Source of the DNA: Oceanobacillus sojae
GTDB lineage: Bacteria > Bacillota > Bacilli > Bacillales > Amphibacillaceae
Direction: 5' to 3'
NCBI RefSeq assembly: GCF_007991515.1
Contig: NZ_BJYM01000001.1
Coordinates: forward strand, 124,001-188,000
DNA length: 64,000 nucleotides
Part shown: one piece after another, positions 26,110 to 34,340 of the stretch
How positions within the stretch are numbered: position 1 is the first letter of the stretch
Layout: every line of letters starts with the position of its first letter
The notes under the pieces: generated by a model
Databases searched by the model: none
What the model was told of the DNA's origin: nothing
Seen by the model: only the letters and a program-made list of their open reading frames with translations
Position numbers and translations under genes: made by a program

Positions 26110-26583
26110 TTAGGGGGTCGCTTTTTGAACATCTTCTTTTACGGCTGCTGCCTGGCATTGGCGACAAATCCCATGAAAGGTTAACCGATGATCCTTTACC
26201 TCAAAGCCCCAATCATTTTCAACAATTTGCTCCACTTCACCTAATAAATCATTCTCAATCTCTTCAACAGAGCCACATTCAATACAAACCAAATGATGAT
26301 GAAAGTGTTTTGCGCCTTCTTTACGCAAATCATATCTTGATACACCATCGCCAAAATTAATTTTGTCTACTATTTTTAATTCAGATAATAATTCTAATGT
26401 ACGATAAACGGTTGCCAGACCAATTTCCGGTGATTTCTCCTTTACAAGAAGATAAACATCCTCCGCGCTTAAGTGATCGTCTTCTCTTTCCAGAAGCACT
26501 CGAACCGTAGCTTCCCTCTGGGGAGTTAATTTGTAGCTATGCGAATGTAGCTGTTTTTTTATCTTTTCAATCCGGTGTTCCAT
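26110..26583 (-). CDS. fur: Ferric uptake regulator Fur
   Basis: Fe(II)-dependent repressor of siderophore and iron uptake genes. 157 residues: winged-helix DNA-binding domain (about 1-90, with LATVYRTLELL recognition region) and dimer domain with the metal-rich KHFHHHLVCIECGSVEEIE stretch (about 98-116). Two CXXC pairs (CIEC, CRQC) form the structural zinc site. Fur versus PerR or Zur: the position next to xerD-yqzK and spoIIM matches B. subtilis fur. The promoter is a perfect consensus with a Fur/PerR-like palindrome upstream. Confidence 0.93.
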   Translation of the reverse strand: MEHRIEKIKKQLHSHSYKLTPQREATVRVLLEREDDHLSAEDVYLLVKEKSPEIGLATVYRTLELLSELKIVDKINFGDGVSRYDLRKEGAKHFHHHLVCIECGSVEEIENDLLGEVEQIVENDWGFEVKDHRLTFHGICRQCQAAAVKEDVQKATP

Positions 26584-26613
26584 GGATAGTCGCCTCCCTC
26601 ACTTTACATCTTC

Positions 26614-26642
26614 ATTATATGCATCTATCTTCCATGTGTCAA
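26614..26642 (-). promoter_or_regulatory. Consensus sigma-A promoter of fur
   Basis: Perfect TTGACA (26637-26642), 17-base spacer, perfect TATAAT (26614-26619) on the minus strand, 31 bases before the fur ATG. Confidence 0.85.
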
Positions 26643-26659
26643 AGAGTATTCTCAATTAT

Positions 26660-26674
26660 TAATAATAATTATTA
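26660..26674. promoter_or_regulatory. Fur/PerR-box-like palindrome upstream of fur promoter
   Basis: Perfect 7-1-7 palindrome TAATAATAATTATTA, one mismatch per half from both the Fur box (TGATAATNATTATCA) and the PerR box (TTATAATNATTATAA). It lies 17 bases upstream of the -35. B. subtilis fur is under PerR control, so a PerR site is plausible. Confidence 0.5.
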
Positions 26675-26760
26675 CAAACTAATATTGGTTATTATATTAT
26701 AAATGGAGTCTCTTAGCAAGATTTAAGCGAATAACATAAAGTAAGAAGGTCTTTTAATAA

Positions 26761-27405
26761 TCATCCATTATATCTTTCAATCCATTCTAACATTAAGGTA
26801 TTGGACAGGTAAGCTTCCATTAATGCTGCTAAAGCAGTAAATACCATTAAAATAGCGAATATAATAAGCAATCGGATAAAAGGCGGCAGAATCTCCTGGT
26901 GATGATGCTTTAAAAATAATTTCTGCCATAAGCCTATAGAAAATATCATCGATACACTTCCAGCAATAATATAGATAGGAATAATTAATAGATTTTGAGG
27001 AGCGATGGATATAGCTGACAAAAGCAACCCTTGGCCCCCTAACTGGCTTACCATAAATCCGACTGAAAAACCGACAACAAATCCTTTCATAAATACCATA
27101 ATCCATATAATCGGAAGCCCAATCATACTCAGTGCCAATAAAATCATAAAGGAGAGATACTTTATATGGTAAAGAAGACTTCTGATAAAGATATCCTGCC
27201 GGCTGATAACTTCACCGTCATTTGTCTGCTGCGTAAAAAAACGTTCTAAATAGAAGAATAAATTCTGTTTTTGTACAAAATCCATACTATTTACTAAGAT
27301 AGCTCCGAATACGATACCTGTCAGAAAAAGAATGATTGTAAATACATAAATTGTTGTATGGCGTTTTATATGCTCCATAAATAAATTACGAGAGGGATTA
27401 TACAT
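26761..27405 (-). CDS. spoIIM: Stage II sporulation protein M
   Basis: Mother-cell membrane protein that with SpoIID and SpoIIP drives septal peptidoglycan dissolution and engulfment. 214 residues, with membrane segments near 18-38, 78-98, 100-122 (GFVVGFSVGFMVSQLGGQGLL), 128-150 and 172-195, and a cytosolic N-terminus. The ATG is six bases after AGGAGG. Located between fur and nudF as in B. subtilis. A sigma-E promoter is expected; I could not pick a convincing one. Confidence 0.93.
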   Translation of the reverse strand: MYNPSRNLFMEHIKRHTTIYVFTIILFLTGIVFGAILVNSMDFVQKQNLFFYLERFFTQQTNDGEVISRQDIFIRSLLYHIKYLSFMILLALSMIGLPIIWIMVFMKGFVVGFSVGFMVSQLGGQGLLLSAISIAPQNLLIIPIYIIAGSVSMIFSIGLWQKLFLKHHHQEILPPFIRLLIIFAILMVFTALAALMEAYLSNTLMLEWIERYNG

Positions 27406-27536
27406 GTGGATCCTCCTGACTATAGTTCTTATACTACAATCTATGAGAACCCCACTTTAAACATACCTATTAATTTTATCTTTTGATAGAGCATATACAT
27501 ATTGGTCATACTATGATTTTTGCAACGTTGCCTTTA

Positions 27537-28079
27537 TTATTTATTTAAAGCATGTAAATAAAGCACAGCGTAATTTGTTTTTGCATCTTGAATACGCCCT
27601 TCTTCTACAAGTTTTTTTGCTTCTTCAAGAGTCACTTCCATGATTTCTACAAATTCATCATCATCCCCGGCAGGCGGATTTTCCATTTTAATTAAATCAT
27701 TAGTAATATAGACGTATACCAGCTCATTAGCAAATCCCGGCGATGTATAAAAAGATGTAACCTGTGATAGATTTGTTGTTGTATAGCCTGTTTCTTCTTC
27801 CAGTTCACGGACAGCTGCAGTTAACGGATTCTCGTTCTCTTCCAGCTTCCCTGCCGGAATTTCTATTAAAGCTCTTTCTAACGGTTTGCGATATTGTTCT
27901 ACAAGCACTATTTTATTATCTGCTGTAATCGGAATTACTGCTACTGCTCCAGGATGATATACAAGCTCTCTCTTAGCTGTTTCTCCATTCGGCAGCTTCA
28001 CTTCATCCAATTGAACATCTATAATATTTCCTTCAAATATTTTCTTGGTTGTAATTGTTTTTTCTTCAAAACGATGCAT
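27537..28079 (-). CDS. nudF: ADP-ribose pyrophosphatase (Nudix hydrolase) NudF
   Basis: Hydrolyses ADP-ribose to AMP and ribose-5-phosphate. 180 residues with a complete Nudix box from Gly77 to about residue 99 (core REXXEEXGY seen as RELEEETGY), a preceding EQYRKPLERALIEIPAGK segment typical of ADP-ribose pyrophosphatases, and GGTG(G)-type substrate residues replaced in the usual Bacillus fashion. Ribosome site AAGGTGGAG. The gene order spoIIM-nudF-yqkF region is as in B. subtilis. Confidence 0.94.
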   Translation of the reverse strand: MHRFEEKTITTKKIFEGNIIDVQLDEVKLPNGETAKRELVYHPGAVAVIPITADNKIVLVEQYRKPLERALIEIPAGKLEENENPLTAAVRELEEETGYTTTNLSQVTSFYTSPGFANELVYVYITNDLIKMENPPAGDDDEFVEIMEVTLEEAKKLVEEGRIQDAKTNYAVLYLHALNK

Positions 28080-28122
28080 GTCTCCATCTCCACCTTTTAT
28101 AAATTATTATAGATATCCATTC

Positions 28123-28153
28123 AAAAAGCTTCCGTGGAAGGAAGCTTCATTTT
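28123..28153. terminator. Terminator-like hairpin upstream of nudF
   Basis: Stem AAGCTTCC / GGAAGCTT with A-run and T-run flanks, 45 bases upstream of nudF. No gene lies upstream on either strand for it to terminate, so it may block read-through from the long intergenic region. Confidence 0.45.
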
Positions 28154-28339
28154 TGTCTATCTTCCTATTCATTCTAATTCGCTATGCTCTATTGTAGCAA
28201 GTCCATACTAATTTTTCTTCTGATACGTTTTATTTTTTACTCAACTTTTGCACCTTAAAAAATAACTTGCTTATCATAGAGACTAGAGTTGATCGTTCCT
28301 TCCATCTATCTCTTGGTGAATTATAAACTCTATCTAGAA

Positions 28340-28640
28340 AGAAGGTAACGTGTAAAGCCACCACTGCGGCGGACTGTTTTGCTTTCCTAGGGGCATGCTC
28401 TTCAGCTAACTCCATCAGGCTATGATTTCTTTCATTCGCTTTAGAAGCCTAACTGAGCGCAGACCAACCACGCAGACCCCTACGTGGTTCGCAGGCTAAA
28501 CCCGTGACTCCTGGGGTTGCGATTACTCACCCTATCGAAAAGCGTTGTCACAACGCCTGCACTTGCGCGTCCTGGGACTGCGATTACTCGTCCAATCAGA
28601 AACATTTGTACAACGGAAAGCGGAGTGGTTGGTTGCAGGA
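28340..28640. repeat. Repeat element with two tandem 61-bp units
   Basis: Part of an 817-bp gap (28080-28896) without a convincing gene. TGCGATTACTC occurs at 28518 and again at 28579, each followed by CC-ATC and an ACAACG motif (period 61). The second unit contains, inverted, the GATGGGACGAGTAATCGCAG sequence of the palindrome at 20798. Short hairpins AACCACG...CGTGGTT and GCGTTGT...ACAACGC lie inside. Short open frames here are not credible genes. Confidence 0.6.
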
Positions 28641-28834
28641 GCTATACACAACCTCCATTTCAATTGAAGGATGATTTAACAAAATGCAAACGGGATAATG
28701 AAGAACATGTTCATCTTGGAATAGTATGGTATAGAAGCTTATTCTCAGGTACGTTTTTTTTAAATGAATTTCCTTCTAAAAACTATTTGTGTTATTACAG
28801 ACAAATATAGGTATTTCTTCAATATGTATATTAA

Positions 28835-28863
28835 TTGTATTCTTTTCCATCTGCCTCTACAAT
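28835..28863 (+). promoter_or_regulatory. Putative sigma-A promoter of yqkF
   Basis: TTGTAT (28835-28840), 17-base spacer, TACAAT (28858-28863), 33 bases before the ATG. Confidence 0.55.
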
Positions 28864-28896
28864 ATATGCATACGTAATTCATAGAGGAGGAATAAC

Positions 28897-29817
28897 ATGA
28901 AGAAACGGCAGCTTGGTACAAGCAATATTGAAATTTCTGATTTAACGCTTGGCTGTATGTCCCTGGGAACAAATGCTGAGCAAGGTAAAAAAATGATTGA
29001 TTATGCTTTAGATAAAGGAATTAATCACCTCGATACGGCAGACCTTTATAATTTTGGTGAAAATGAAAAAATCGTTGGAGAAGCAATTAAACACCGCAGA
29101 TCTGATGTGGTTGTTACAACAAAAGTCGGAAATCATTTCCAGGAAGGAAAAGATAACTGGTTCTGGGACCCATCGAAAAAATATATCCATGAAGCTGTCC
29201 GTAATAGTTTACAAAGATTAAATACAGACTATATTGATGTGTATATGCTTCATGGCGGCACCTTAGATGATCCTGTTGGCGAGACAATTGAGGCTTTTGA
29301 AGAATTAAAGAAAGATGGATTAATCCGCACCTATGGAATTTCCTCTATACGTCCGAATGTCGTCCGTGAATATGCAATCCGGTCTTCTATCGATGTTTTA
29401 ATGACACAATTCAGCCTCTTAGATAGGCGGCCTGAGGAAGCAATTTTACCAATTGCAGAAGAAAATCAAATCAGTGTCGTTGCCCGCGGACCGCTTGCTA
29501 AAGGACTGCTGAGCAATAAAGCTGATGAAGTATTGGATAAAAAAGGAAAAGATGGATATCTCGATTATTCTTATAATGAATTAAAATCTCTTTACTATGA
29601 GCTCGAACAGGCTTTACCTGACAGCTCTCTCCAACAATTAGCAATGTACTATGTTGCCAATCATCCTGCTGTTACATCAACAGTGTTTGGAGCAAGCTCA
29701 TTACAACAATTAGAACAGAATATTGCTGTCCACCAATCTATCAATGAAATCACGGACGCTGCATATCCTATTCTGCAACAGCTGACAAAAGCTGCTCAAT
29801 ATGAGCAGCACCGCTAG
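28897..29817 (+). CDS. yqkF: Aldo/keto reductase (YqkF-like)
   Basis: NADPH-dependent oxidoreductase of the aldo/keto reductase superfamily; physiological substrate unknown. 306 residues forming a TIM barrel, with the catalytic tetrad visible as Asp and Tyr in LDTADLYNFGENE (about residues 46-58), Lys in VVTTKVGNH (about 77), and His in VYMLHGG (about 115). The C-terminal cofactor block TSTVFGASSLQQLEQN is typical. GAGGAGG ribosome site. In B. subtilis yqkF also adjoins nudF, though here it is divergent across a repeat-filled gap. Confidence 0.88.
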   Translation: MKKRQLGTSNIEISDLTLGCMSLGTNAEQGKKMIDYALDKGINHLDTADLYNFGENEKIVGEAIKHRRSDVVVTTKVGNHFQEGKDNWFWDPSKKYIHEAVRNSLQRLNTDYIDVYMLHGGTLDDPVGETIEAFEELKKDGLIRTYGISSIRPNVVREYAIRSSIDVLMTQFSLLDRRPEEAILPIAEENQISVVARGPLAKGLLSNKADEVLDKKGKDGYLDYSYNELKSLYYELEQALPDSSLQQLAMYYVANHPAVTSTVFGASSLQQLEQNIAVHQSINEITDAAYPILQQLTKAAQYEQHR

Positions 29818-29873
29818 AATTAATAATATTCTAGTTACCCTGAGATCTGGGAATTTTCGTGTTCAAAATAACC

Positions 29874-29918
29874 GGCCAGCTTCAGAGAGCAAGGTATCGT
29901 TCCTCTCTGAAGCTGCCC
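29874..29918. terminator. Bidirectional terminator between yqkF and yqjQ
   Basis: 12-bp perfect stem AGCTTCAGAGAG / CTCTCTGAAGCT extended by GGC/GCC, with a 13-base loop, between two convergent genes. Confidence 0.75.
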
Positions 29919-29941
29919 TCATTTTAAAAATCAGCATACCA

Positions 29942-30748
29942 TTATTTTTTATCAAATTGAGCTTTTAAGACGCTTTCCATTAATCCAGGGAATAGACGGT
30001 ACAAAATACTTCCGGCTTCCATCCACCACGGCATATTAATTTCTCTTTTTTTAGTAAATAAAGAACGAACTATCTTAGCTGCGACCTTTTCAGGCTTGAG
30101 CATATATTTTTCTACATTCTGTTGATATGTGCCATCCTTATCCGCCATCTCAAAAAAGTTCGTCTTTACAGGACCCAGATTTACAGAAGTAACCGTCAAA
30201 CTGCTTTCTCTGGTCTCCTGTCTGAGTACATTCGTAAAGCCAAGCATTGCATGTTTGGAAGCAACATATCCTGCAGCTTTGGGAGTCGGTAATTTTGCAG
30301 CCTGGGAGACAATGTTTATAATATGTGATTTTGCTTTAAACTGCAGAAAATGCGGCAGAAATGCTTTTGCATATTGAATTCCTGCTAAAACATTTACCTG
30401 AAACATTTCCTCTAACTCTTCCATATCTAGTTCTTCTATCTTCTCAAATACGCCAAACCCTGCATTGTTAATTAATCCGTGAATACGCTTCTCTGTTTCC
30501 ATGATTTCATTAATCTGTTCATCAATAAGTTCCCTTGAGAACTTTTCAATCGGATAAATCTTACAAAGACCATTATTTCCGTCTATTTCATCGGCTAATT
30601 CTTCCAGTAATTCTCTTGACCTCGCTATTAGAATTGGTATACCGCCCTGGGCAGCAATTTCCTTGGCAAGTTCTCTTCCTATCCCCTTAGATGCACCGGT
30701 AATAATAATTTTTTTCTCATTAACAGAATGATTTATTCCTATTTTCAT
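29942..30748 (-). CDS. yqjQ: Short-chain dehydrogenase YqjQ-like
   Basis: SDR-family NAD(P)-dependent oxidoreductase, substrate unknown. 268 residues with TGASKGIGRELAKEI (about 17-31), NNAGFG (about 92-97), Ser in NIVSQAAKL (about 145), and YVASK (about 159-163). The C-terminal hydrophobic segment AGSILYRLFPGLME suggests peripheral membrane contact. Ribosome site AAGGGT. Its place upstream of rnz fits B. subtilis yqjQ. The symbol is by synteny; the biochemical role remains open. Confidence 0.82.
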   Translation of the reverse strand: MKIGINHSVNEKKIIITGASKGIGRELAKEIAAQGGIPILIARSRELLEELADEIDGNNGLCKIYPIEKFSRELIDEQINEIMETEKRIHGLINNAGFGVFEKIEELDMEELEEMFQVNVLAGIQYAKAFLPHFLQFKAKSHIINIVSQAAKLPTPKAAGYVASKHAMLGFTNVLRQETRESSLTVTSVNLGPVKTNFFEMADKDGTYQQNVEKYMLKPEKVAAKIVRSLFTKKREINMPWWMEAGSILYRLFPGLMESVLKAQFDKK

Positions 30749-30785
30749 AATTATCGACCCTTACTTCATATAATTATTTAAGTAC

Positions 30786-30845
30786 GTGTTCAAAAAGTAT
30801 GAAGAAACTCACCGCGTCATTATTATTGGACTTTTTGAACATCCT
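30786..30845. repeat. GTTCAAAAA-type repeat, short copy
   Basis: 60-bp unit with ends TGTTCAAAAAG and GGACTTTTTGAACATCC and interior CACCGCGTCATTATTATT, very close to the copies at 32728 and 38789. Sits in the divergent intergenic region of yqjQ and the GDPD gene. Confidence 0.75.
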
Positions 30846-30908
30846 ATTAAGTGGACATACTATACCTATTGTACAACGAATCAATTATCCCGTACACCTG
30901 TTTAAACA

Positions 30909-30937
30909 TTGACTTATAAACAAAAATCTAACACAAT
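30909..30937 (+). promoter_or_regulatory. Putative sigma-A promoter of the GDPD gene
   Basis: TTGACT (30909-30914), 17-base spacer, CACAAT (30932-30937), 18 bases before the ATG with GGGGGTGAG between. Confidence 0.45.
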
Positions 30938-30955
30938 GAAGTTGGGGGTGAGACC

Positions 30956-31699
30956 ATGACATCCATTATCGCACACCGGGGAGCAAGCCGATATGCCCCT
31001 GAAAACAGTTTCCCTGCATTTAAGCTTGCATATGAAATGAAGGCAGATGGAATTGAAACAGATGTACAATTAACCAAAGACAATATCCCTGTCCTTTTCC
31101 ATGACGAAAGCTTGAAACGGATTTTTGGAGAAAAAGGCTGGGTTAATCAATATACGCTGGAACAATTAAAACAACTGGATATGGGAAAATCTTTTCATCC
31201 CAAATTTACAGGAACAAGCATTTTATCATTGGAGGAATTTCTTGCTTGGATAAAAGATAAACCATTAATGCTTCATTTAGAATTGAAAAATAACAAAATT
31301 GAATATAAGAACCTGGAGGAAATTACATATCAGCTTATCGAGCAGTATCAGATGACAGATAGAACATACTTCTCTACATTCTCTAATAAAAGCATAACGC
31401 GCCTGGCCAGCTTTAAAAAAATTTCGAATATCGGCTGGTTAACAAAACGAATCAGACGGGATTTATTAGCATATGCTCTATCAATTGGAGCAACAGCTAT
31501 TCATATAAAGCACACACTTTTGCGGCAGCGTCTTGTAAATGAGGCCTTAAAAAGCGAGATTCCTGTACGGGTTTATACAGTTAATTCATCCCGTCTTTTG
31601 AACCGCTGTTTTTCATACAAAGTAGACAGCGTATTTACAGATGTTCCTGACAAAGCATTTGCTGCACGGAAAAAATTATATCGCAGTTTTTTGATTTAA
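30956..31699 (+). CDS. Glycerophosphodiester phosphodiesterase
   Basis: Hydrolyses glycerophosphodiesters to glycerol-3-phosphate and an alcohol (GDPD/UgpQ family). 247 residues with the catalytic HRGASRYAPENSFPAF block at residues 6-21, metal-binding ETDVQLTKDNIPVLFHDESL (Glu/Asp pair and second His, about 37-56), and the late block VRVYTVNS. No signal peptide, so cytosolic, unlike secreted GlpQ. Ribosome site GGGGGTGAG. Single gene ahead of rnz. The B. subtilis counterpart of this interval lacks a GDPD, so the exact paralogue is uncertain. Confidence 0.92.
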   Translation: MTSIIAHRGASRYAPENSFPAFKLAYEMKADGIETDVQLTKDNIPVLFHDESLKRIFGEKGWVNQYTLEQLKQLDMGKSFHPKFTGTSILSLEEFLAWIKDKPLMLHLELKNNKIEYKNLEEITYQLIEQYQMTDRTYFSTFSNKSITRLASFKKISNIGWLTKRIRRDLLAYALSIGATAIHIKHTLLRQRLVNEALKSEIPVRVYTVNSSRLLNRCFSYKVDSVFTDVPDKAFAARKKLYRSFLI

Positions 31700-31750
31700 T
31701 AAGGGACAATCATGAATTTTTAGCCTTATACATTGATGATTGATGCGTAT

Positions 31751-31779
31751 TTGGGTAAAATCTTTAATTATAATATTAT
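31751..31779 (+). promoter_or_regulatory. Putative sigma-A promoter of rnz
   Basis: TTGGGT (31751-31756), 17-base spacer, TATTAT (31774-31779), 20 bases before the rnz ATG. The -35 is weak. Confidence 0.4.
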
Positions 31780-31799
31780 ATATAGGGTGAGATGGAAAC

Positions 31800-32717
31800 A
31801 TGGAAATTACTTTCTTAGGCACTGGAGCCGGACTTCCTTCTAAGGAAAGGAATGTAACAGCAATTGCGCTGAGTATGCTGCAGGAACTAAACGAAGTTTG
31901 GCTGTTTGATTGTGGAGAAGCAACACAGCATCAGCTTCTTCATACAAAAATTAAACCAGGAAAAATAAATAAAATCTTTCTTACCCATATGCATGGAGAC
32001 CATATTTATGGATTGCCGGGATTCTTAAGCAGCCGATCCTTTCAGGCTGGTACGGATAAACCGATGACTGTCTATGGTCCTGAGGGAATAAAGGACTTTA
32101 TTGAATATGCTTTAAACTTGAGTCATACCCATTTAACTTATCCTCTTACAATCATTGAAATAAATGAAGGATTATTATTTGAAACAGAAGCAATCGAAGT
32201 ATATGCAAAAAAACTTTCACACGGCATACCAAGCTTTGGTTTTCGTATTGTTGAAAAAGATAAACCAGGTGAGCTGCTTGTTGAAAAATTAAAAGAAAAA
32301 GGTGTCCGTCCTGGTCCGATTTATGGGGAAATAAAAGAAAAACCTTCTGTCACTCTTGAAGATGGCAGAGTTATTCATCAAAAAGATTTTATCGGTCAAC
32401 CTAAAAAAGGCAGGATTATTTCTATTCTTGGTGATACAACCTATCAGACGGCACATGAAGAATTTGTTAAAAACAGCGATCTGTTAATTCATGAAGCAAC
32501 CTTTGCTGGAAATAAAGAAATACTTGCAAGAAACTATTTTCATTCAACAAATATACAAGCTGCAAAATTAGCAGTTGACGCTAGTTGTAAACAATTAATT
32601 TTGACACATGTATCTTCAAGATATCAATTTTCTGAGATGGATGCGTTTCTTGAAGAAGCAAGAGAAGTGTTTTCGAATACCTCTGTTGCGAGCGACTTTA
32701 GTGTGTTTCAATTATAG
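31800..32717 (+). CDS. rnz: Ribonuclease Z
   Basis: Endonuclease that matures the 3' end of CCA-less tRNA precursors. 305 residues, metallo-beta-lactamase fold. Zinc ligands are in THMHGDHIYGLPG (His63, His65, Asp67, His68), the His of KLSHGIPSFGFR, the Asp of ILGDTTYQ and the His of LTHVSSRY. A flexible exosite arm is visible around residues 150-175 (PGELLVEKLKEKGVRPGP). The ATG follows GGGTGAGATGG. B. subtilis rnz is likewise beside yqjQ. Confidence 0.97.
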   Translation: MEITFLGTGAGLPSKERNVTAIALSMLQELNEVWLFDCGEATQHQLLHTKIKPGKINKIFLTHMHGDHIYGLPGFLSSRSFQAGTDKPMTVYGPEGIKDFIEYALNLSHTHLTYPLTIIEINEGLLFETEAIEVYAKKLSHGIPSFGFRIVEKDKPGELLVEKLKEKGVRPGPIYGEIKEKPSVTLEDGRVIHQKDFIGQPKKGRIISILGDTTYQTAHEEFVKNSDLLIHEATFAGNKEILARNYFHSTNIQAAKLAVDASCKQLILTHVSSRYQFSEMDAFLEEAREVFSNTSVASDFSVFQL

Positions 32718-32727
32718 TTTGAAGTGC

Positions 32728-32874
32728 GTGTTGAAAAAGACTGATAAAAAGGACCGGCAAGTTCGAGGCAGCGCAAGCTCCTGGCAGCACATCGTATGCA
32801 CTTAAGTACGTAAGTACACTTCATAAAAAGTCCTTTCACGAAGTGTCATTTTTATTAGACTTTTTGAACATCCT
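32728..32874. repeat. GTTCAAAAA-type repeat, long copy 2
   Basis: 147-bp unit. Left end GTTGAAAAAGACTGATAAAAA matches, inverted, the right end TTTTTATTAGACTTTTTGAAC, giving imperfect terminal inverted repeats of about 25 bases. The interior has CACTTAAGTACGTAAGTACACTTC, partly like the interior of copy 1. It lies between rnz and the aldehyde dehydrogenase gene and ends 30 bases before the latter's start. Confidence 0.75.
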
Positions 32875-32904
32875 CTTGAAGGAAGAAAGGGAGAGACAGA
32901 TTTG

Positions 32905-34284
32905 ATGACCTTACAAGAAAACTATCAACAAATCGTTGATGATCACCGGAAGTATGTTGAGCAAGGAAATACGGTTGATTATACATTTCGTAAACATCAA
33001 TTAGAGAAAATAAAAAAAATACTTAAAGACTATGAAACTGAAATATATGATGTACTAAAAAAAGATTTGAATAAACCAGATCATGAAATTATCACTACCG
33101 AGATTGGGATTATTCATACAGAATTAGATTTTACAATTAAAAATCTCCGTTACTGGATGCAGCCTGAAAAAGTTGCTTCTCCATTAACTCATAAAGGCTC
33201 TAAGAGCTACATTATGAAGGAGCCGCTTGGTGTTGTACTGGTTATATCGCCATGGAACTATCCTTTACAATTATCCCTGGTACCGATTATTGGAGCACTC
33301 GCAGCCGGCAACTCAGTAGTATTGAAGCCTTCTGAGCATGCTGCACATACCTCTGATCTTCTTGCCAGAATGATAGAAGAGAATTTTGATCCATCCTATT
33401 TCTCCGTTATTCAGGGGGCTGTCGAAGAAACAACAGAGCTGTTAAAGCAGCGGTTTGATCATATTTTCTATACTGGTGGAAGTGCTGTTGGAAAAATCGT
33501 TATGCGTGCTGCAAGCGAGCATTTGACACCTGTCACATTGGAGCTCGGAGGGAAAAGCCCTGCCATTGTTGATGAAGATGCAAATATTCAAATTGCTGCA
33601 AAACGGATTGTTTGGGGAAAATATACAAATGCCGGACAAACCTGTGTTGCTCCTGATTATTTATTAGTACAGGAATCCGTTAAATTCAAACTGCTGAAAG
33701 CAATGAAAAAACAGATTAAATCCATTTTCGGTAAGAATTTGATTCAGGGTGAGAATTATTCAAAAATCATTAATGAAGATCATTTTAAACGTTTAGTTTC
33801 ATTCCTGAACGAGGATCATATTGTACACGGCGGAGAATATAATCAGGAAGATCTTATCATTGAGCCTACCATTCTTGATAAGATTGATTGGGATGATCCA
33901 ATTATGCAGGAAGAGATATTTGGACCAATTCTGCCTGTACTGCAATTTGAAAATATTGAAGATGCTCTTTCACTTATTAAATCAAAGGAAAAACCACTAG
34001 CTTTATATTATTTTGGTGAAAATCCAAGAATGCAATCCCAGGTAATGGAATACGTTTCATTTGGCGGCGGTGCTATCAATGATACATTCTTCCATTTAGC
34101 AAACCCATATCTTCCTTTTGGCGGTGTTGGGAAAAGCGGTATGGGAAGTTATCATGGAAAAGCCAGCTTTAATACTTTTTCGCATCAGAAAAGTGTTTTA
34201 AAGCAAACTACGAAATTTGATTTTCCGTTCCGTTATACAGGCGGCACGGTTTCATCAAATATTTTAAAGAAATTCCTGTCCTAA
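32905..34284 (+). CDS. Aldehyde dehydrogenase
   Basis: NAD(P)-dependent oxidation of an aldehyde to the acid; resembles the B. subtilis YwdH / class 3-like fatty aldehyde group. 459 residues from the ATG at 32905, with GGGAGAG nine bases upstream; a TTG just before it is the alternative. Motifs: VISPWNYPLQLSL (about 113-125), FYTGGSAVGK, catalytic Glu213 in LELGGKSP, nucleophile Cys247 in NAGQTCVAPDYL, EEIFGPILPV, and a C-terminal hydrophobic tail. Monocistronic, preceded by a GTTCAAAAA repeat and closed by a shared terminator. Substrate unknown. Confidence 0.93.
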   Translation: MTLQENYQQIVDDHRKYVEQGNTVDYTFRKHQLEKIKKILKDYETEIYDVLKKDLNKPDHEIITTEIGIIHTELDFTIKNLRYWMQPEKVASPLTHKGSKSYIMKEPLGVVLVISPWNYPLQLSLVPIIGALAAGNSVVLKPSEHAAHTSDLLARMIEENFDPSYFSVIQGAVEETTELLKQRFDHIFYTGGSAVGKIVMRAASEHLTPVTLELGGKSPAIVDEDANIQIAAKRIVWGKYTNAGQTCVAPDYLLVQESVKFKLLKAMKKQIKSIFGKNLIQGENYSKIINEDHFKRLVSFLNEDHIVHGGEYNQEDLIIEPTILDKIDWDDPIMQEEIFGPILPVLQFENIEDALSLIKSKEKPLALYYFGENPRMQSQVMEYVSFGGGAINDTFFHLANPYLPFGGVGKSGMGSYHGKASFNTFSHQKSVLKQTTKFDFPFRYTGGTVSSNILKKFLS

Positions 34285-34288
34285 GAAT

Positions 34289-34340
34289 AAAAAGCCTTGA
34301 TTTTACATCTATTAAATCAGAAGTAAAATCAAGGCTTTTT
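34289..34340. terminator. Bidirectional terminator overlapping the end of dinB
   Basis: Perfect 18-bp stem AAAAAGCCTTGATTTTAC / GTAAAATCAAGGCTTTTT with a 16-base loop. The last codons and stop of dinB lie inside the right arm, so the terminator and the coding end share sequence. Confidence 0.88.

Noticed and set aside
28230-28810. Short open frames in the 817-base gap, considered as a decayed transposase
   Set aside because: No DDE, HUH or serine/tyrosine recombinase motif, no terminal inverted repeats with target duplication, and the sequence matches an intergenic repeat instead.
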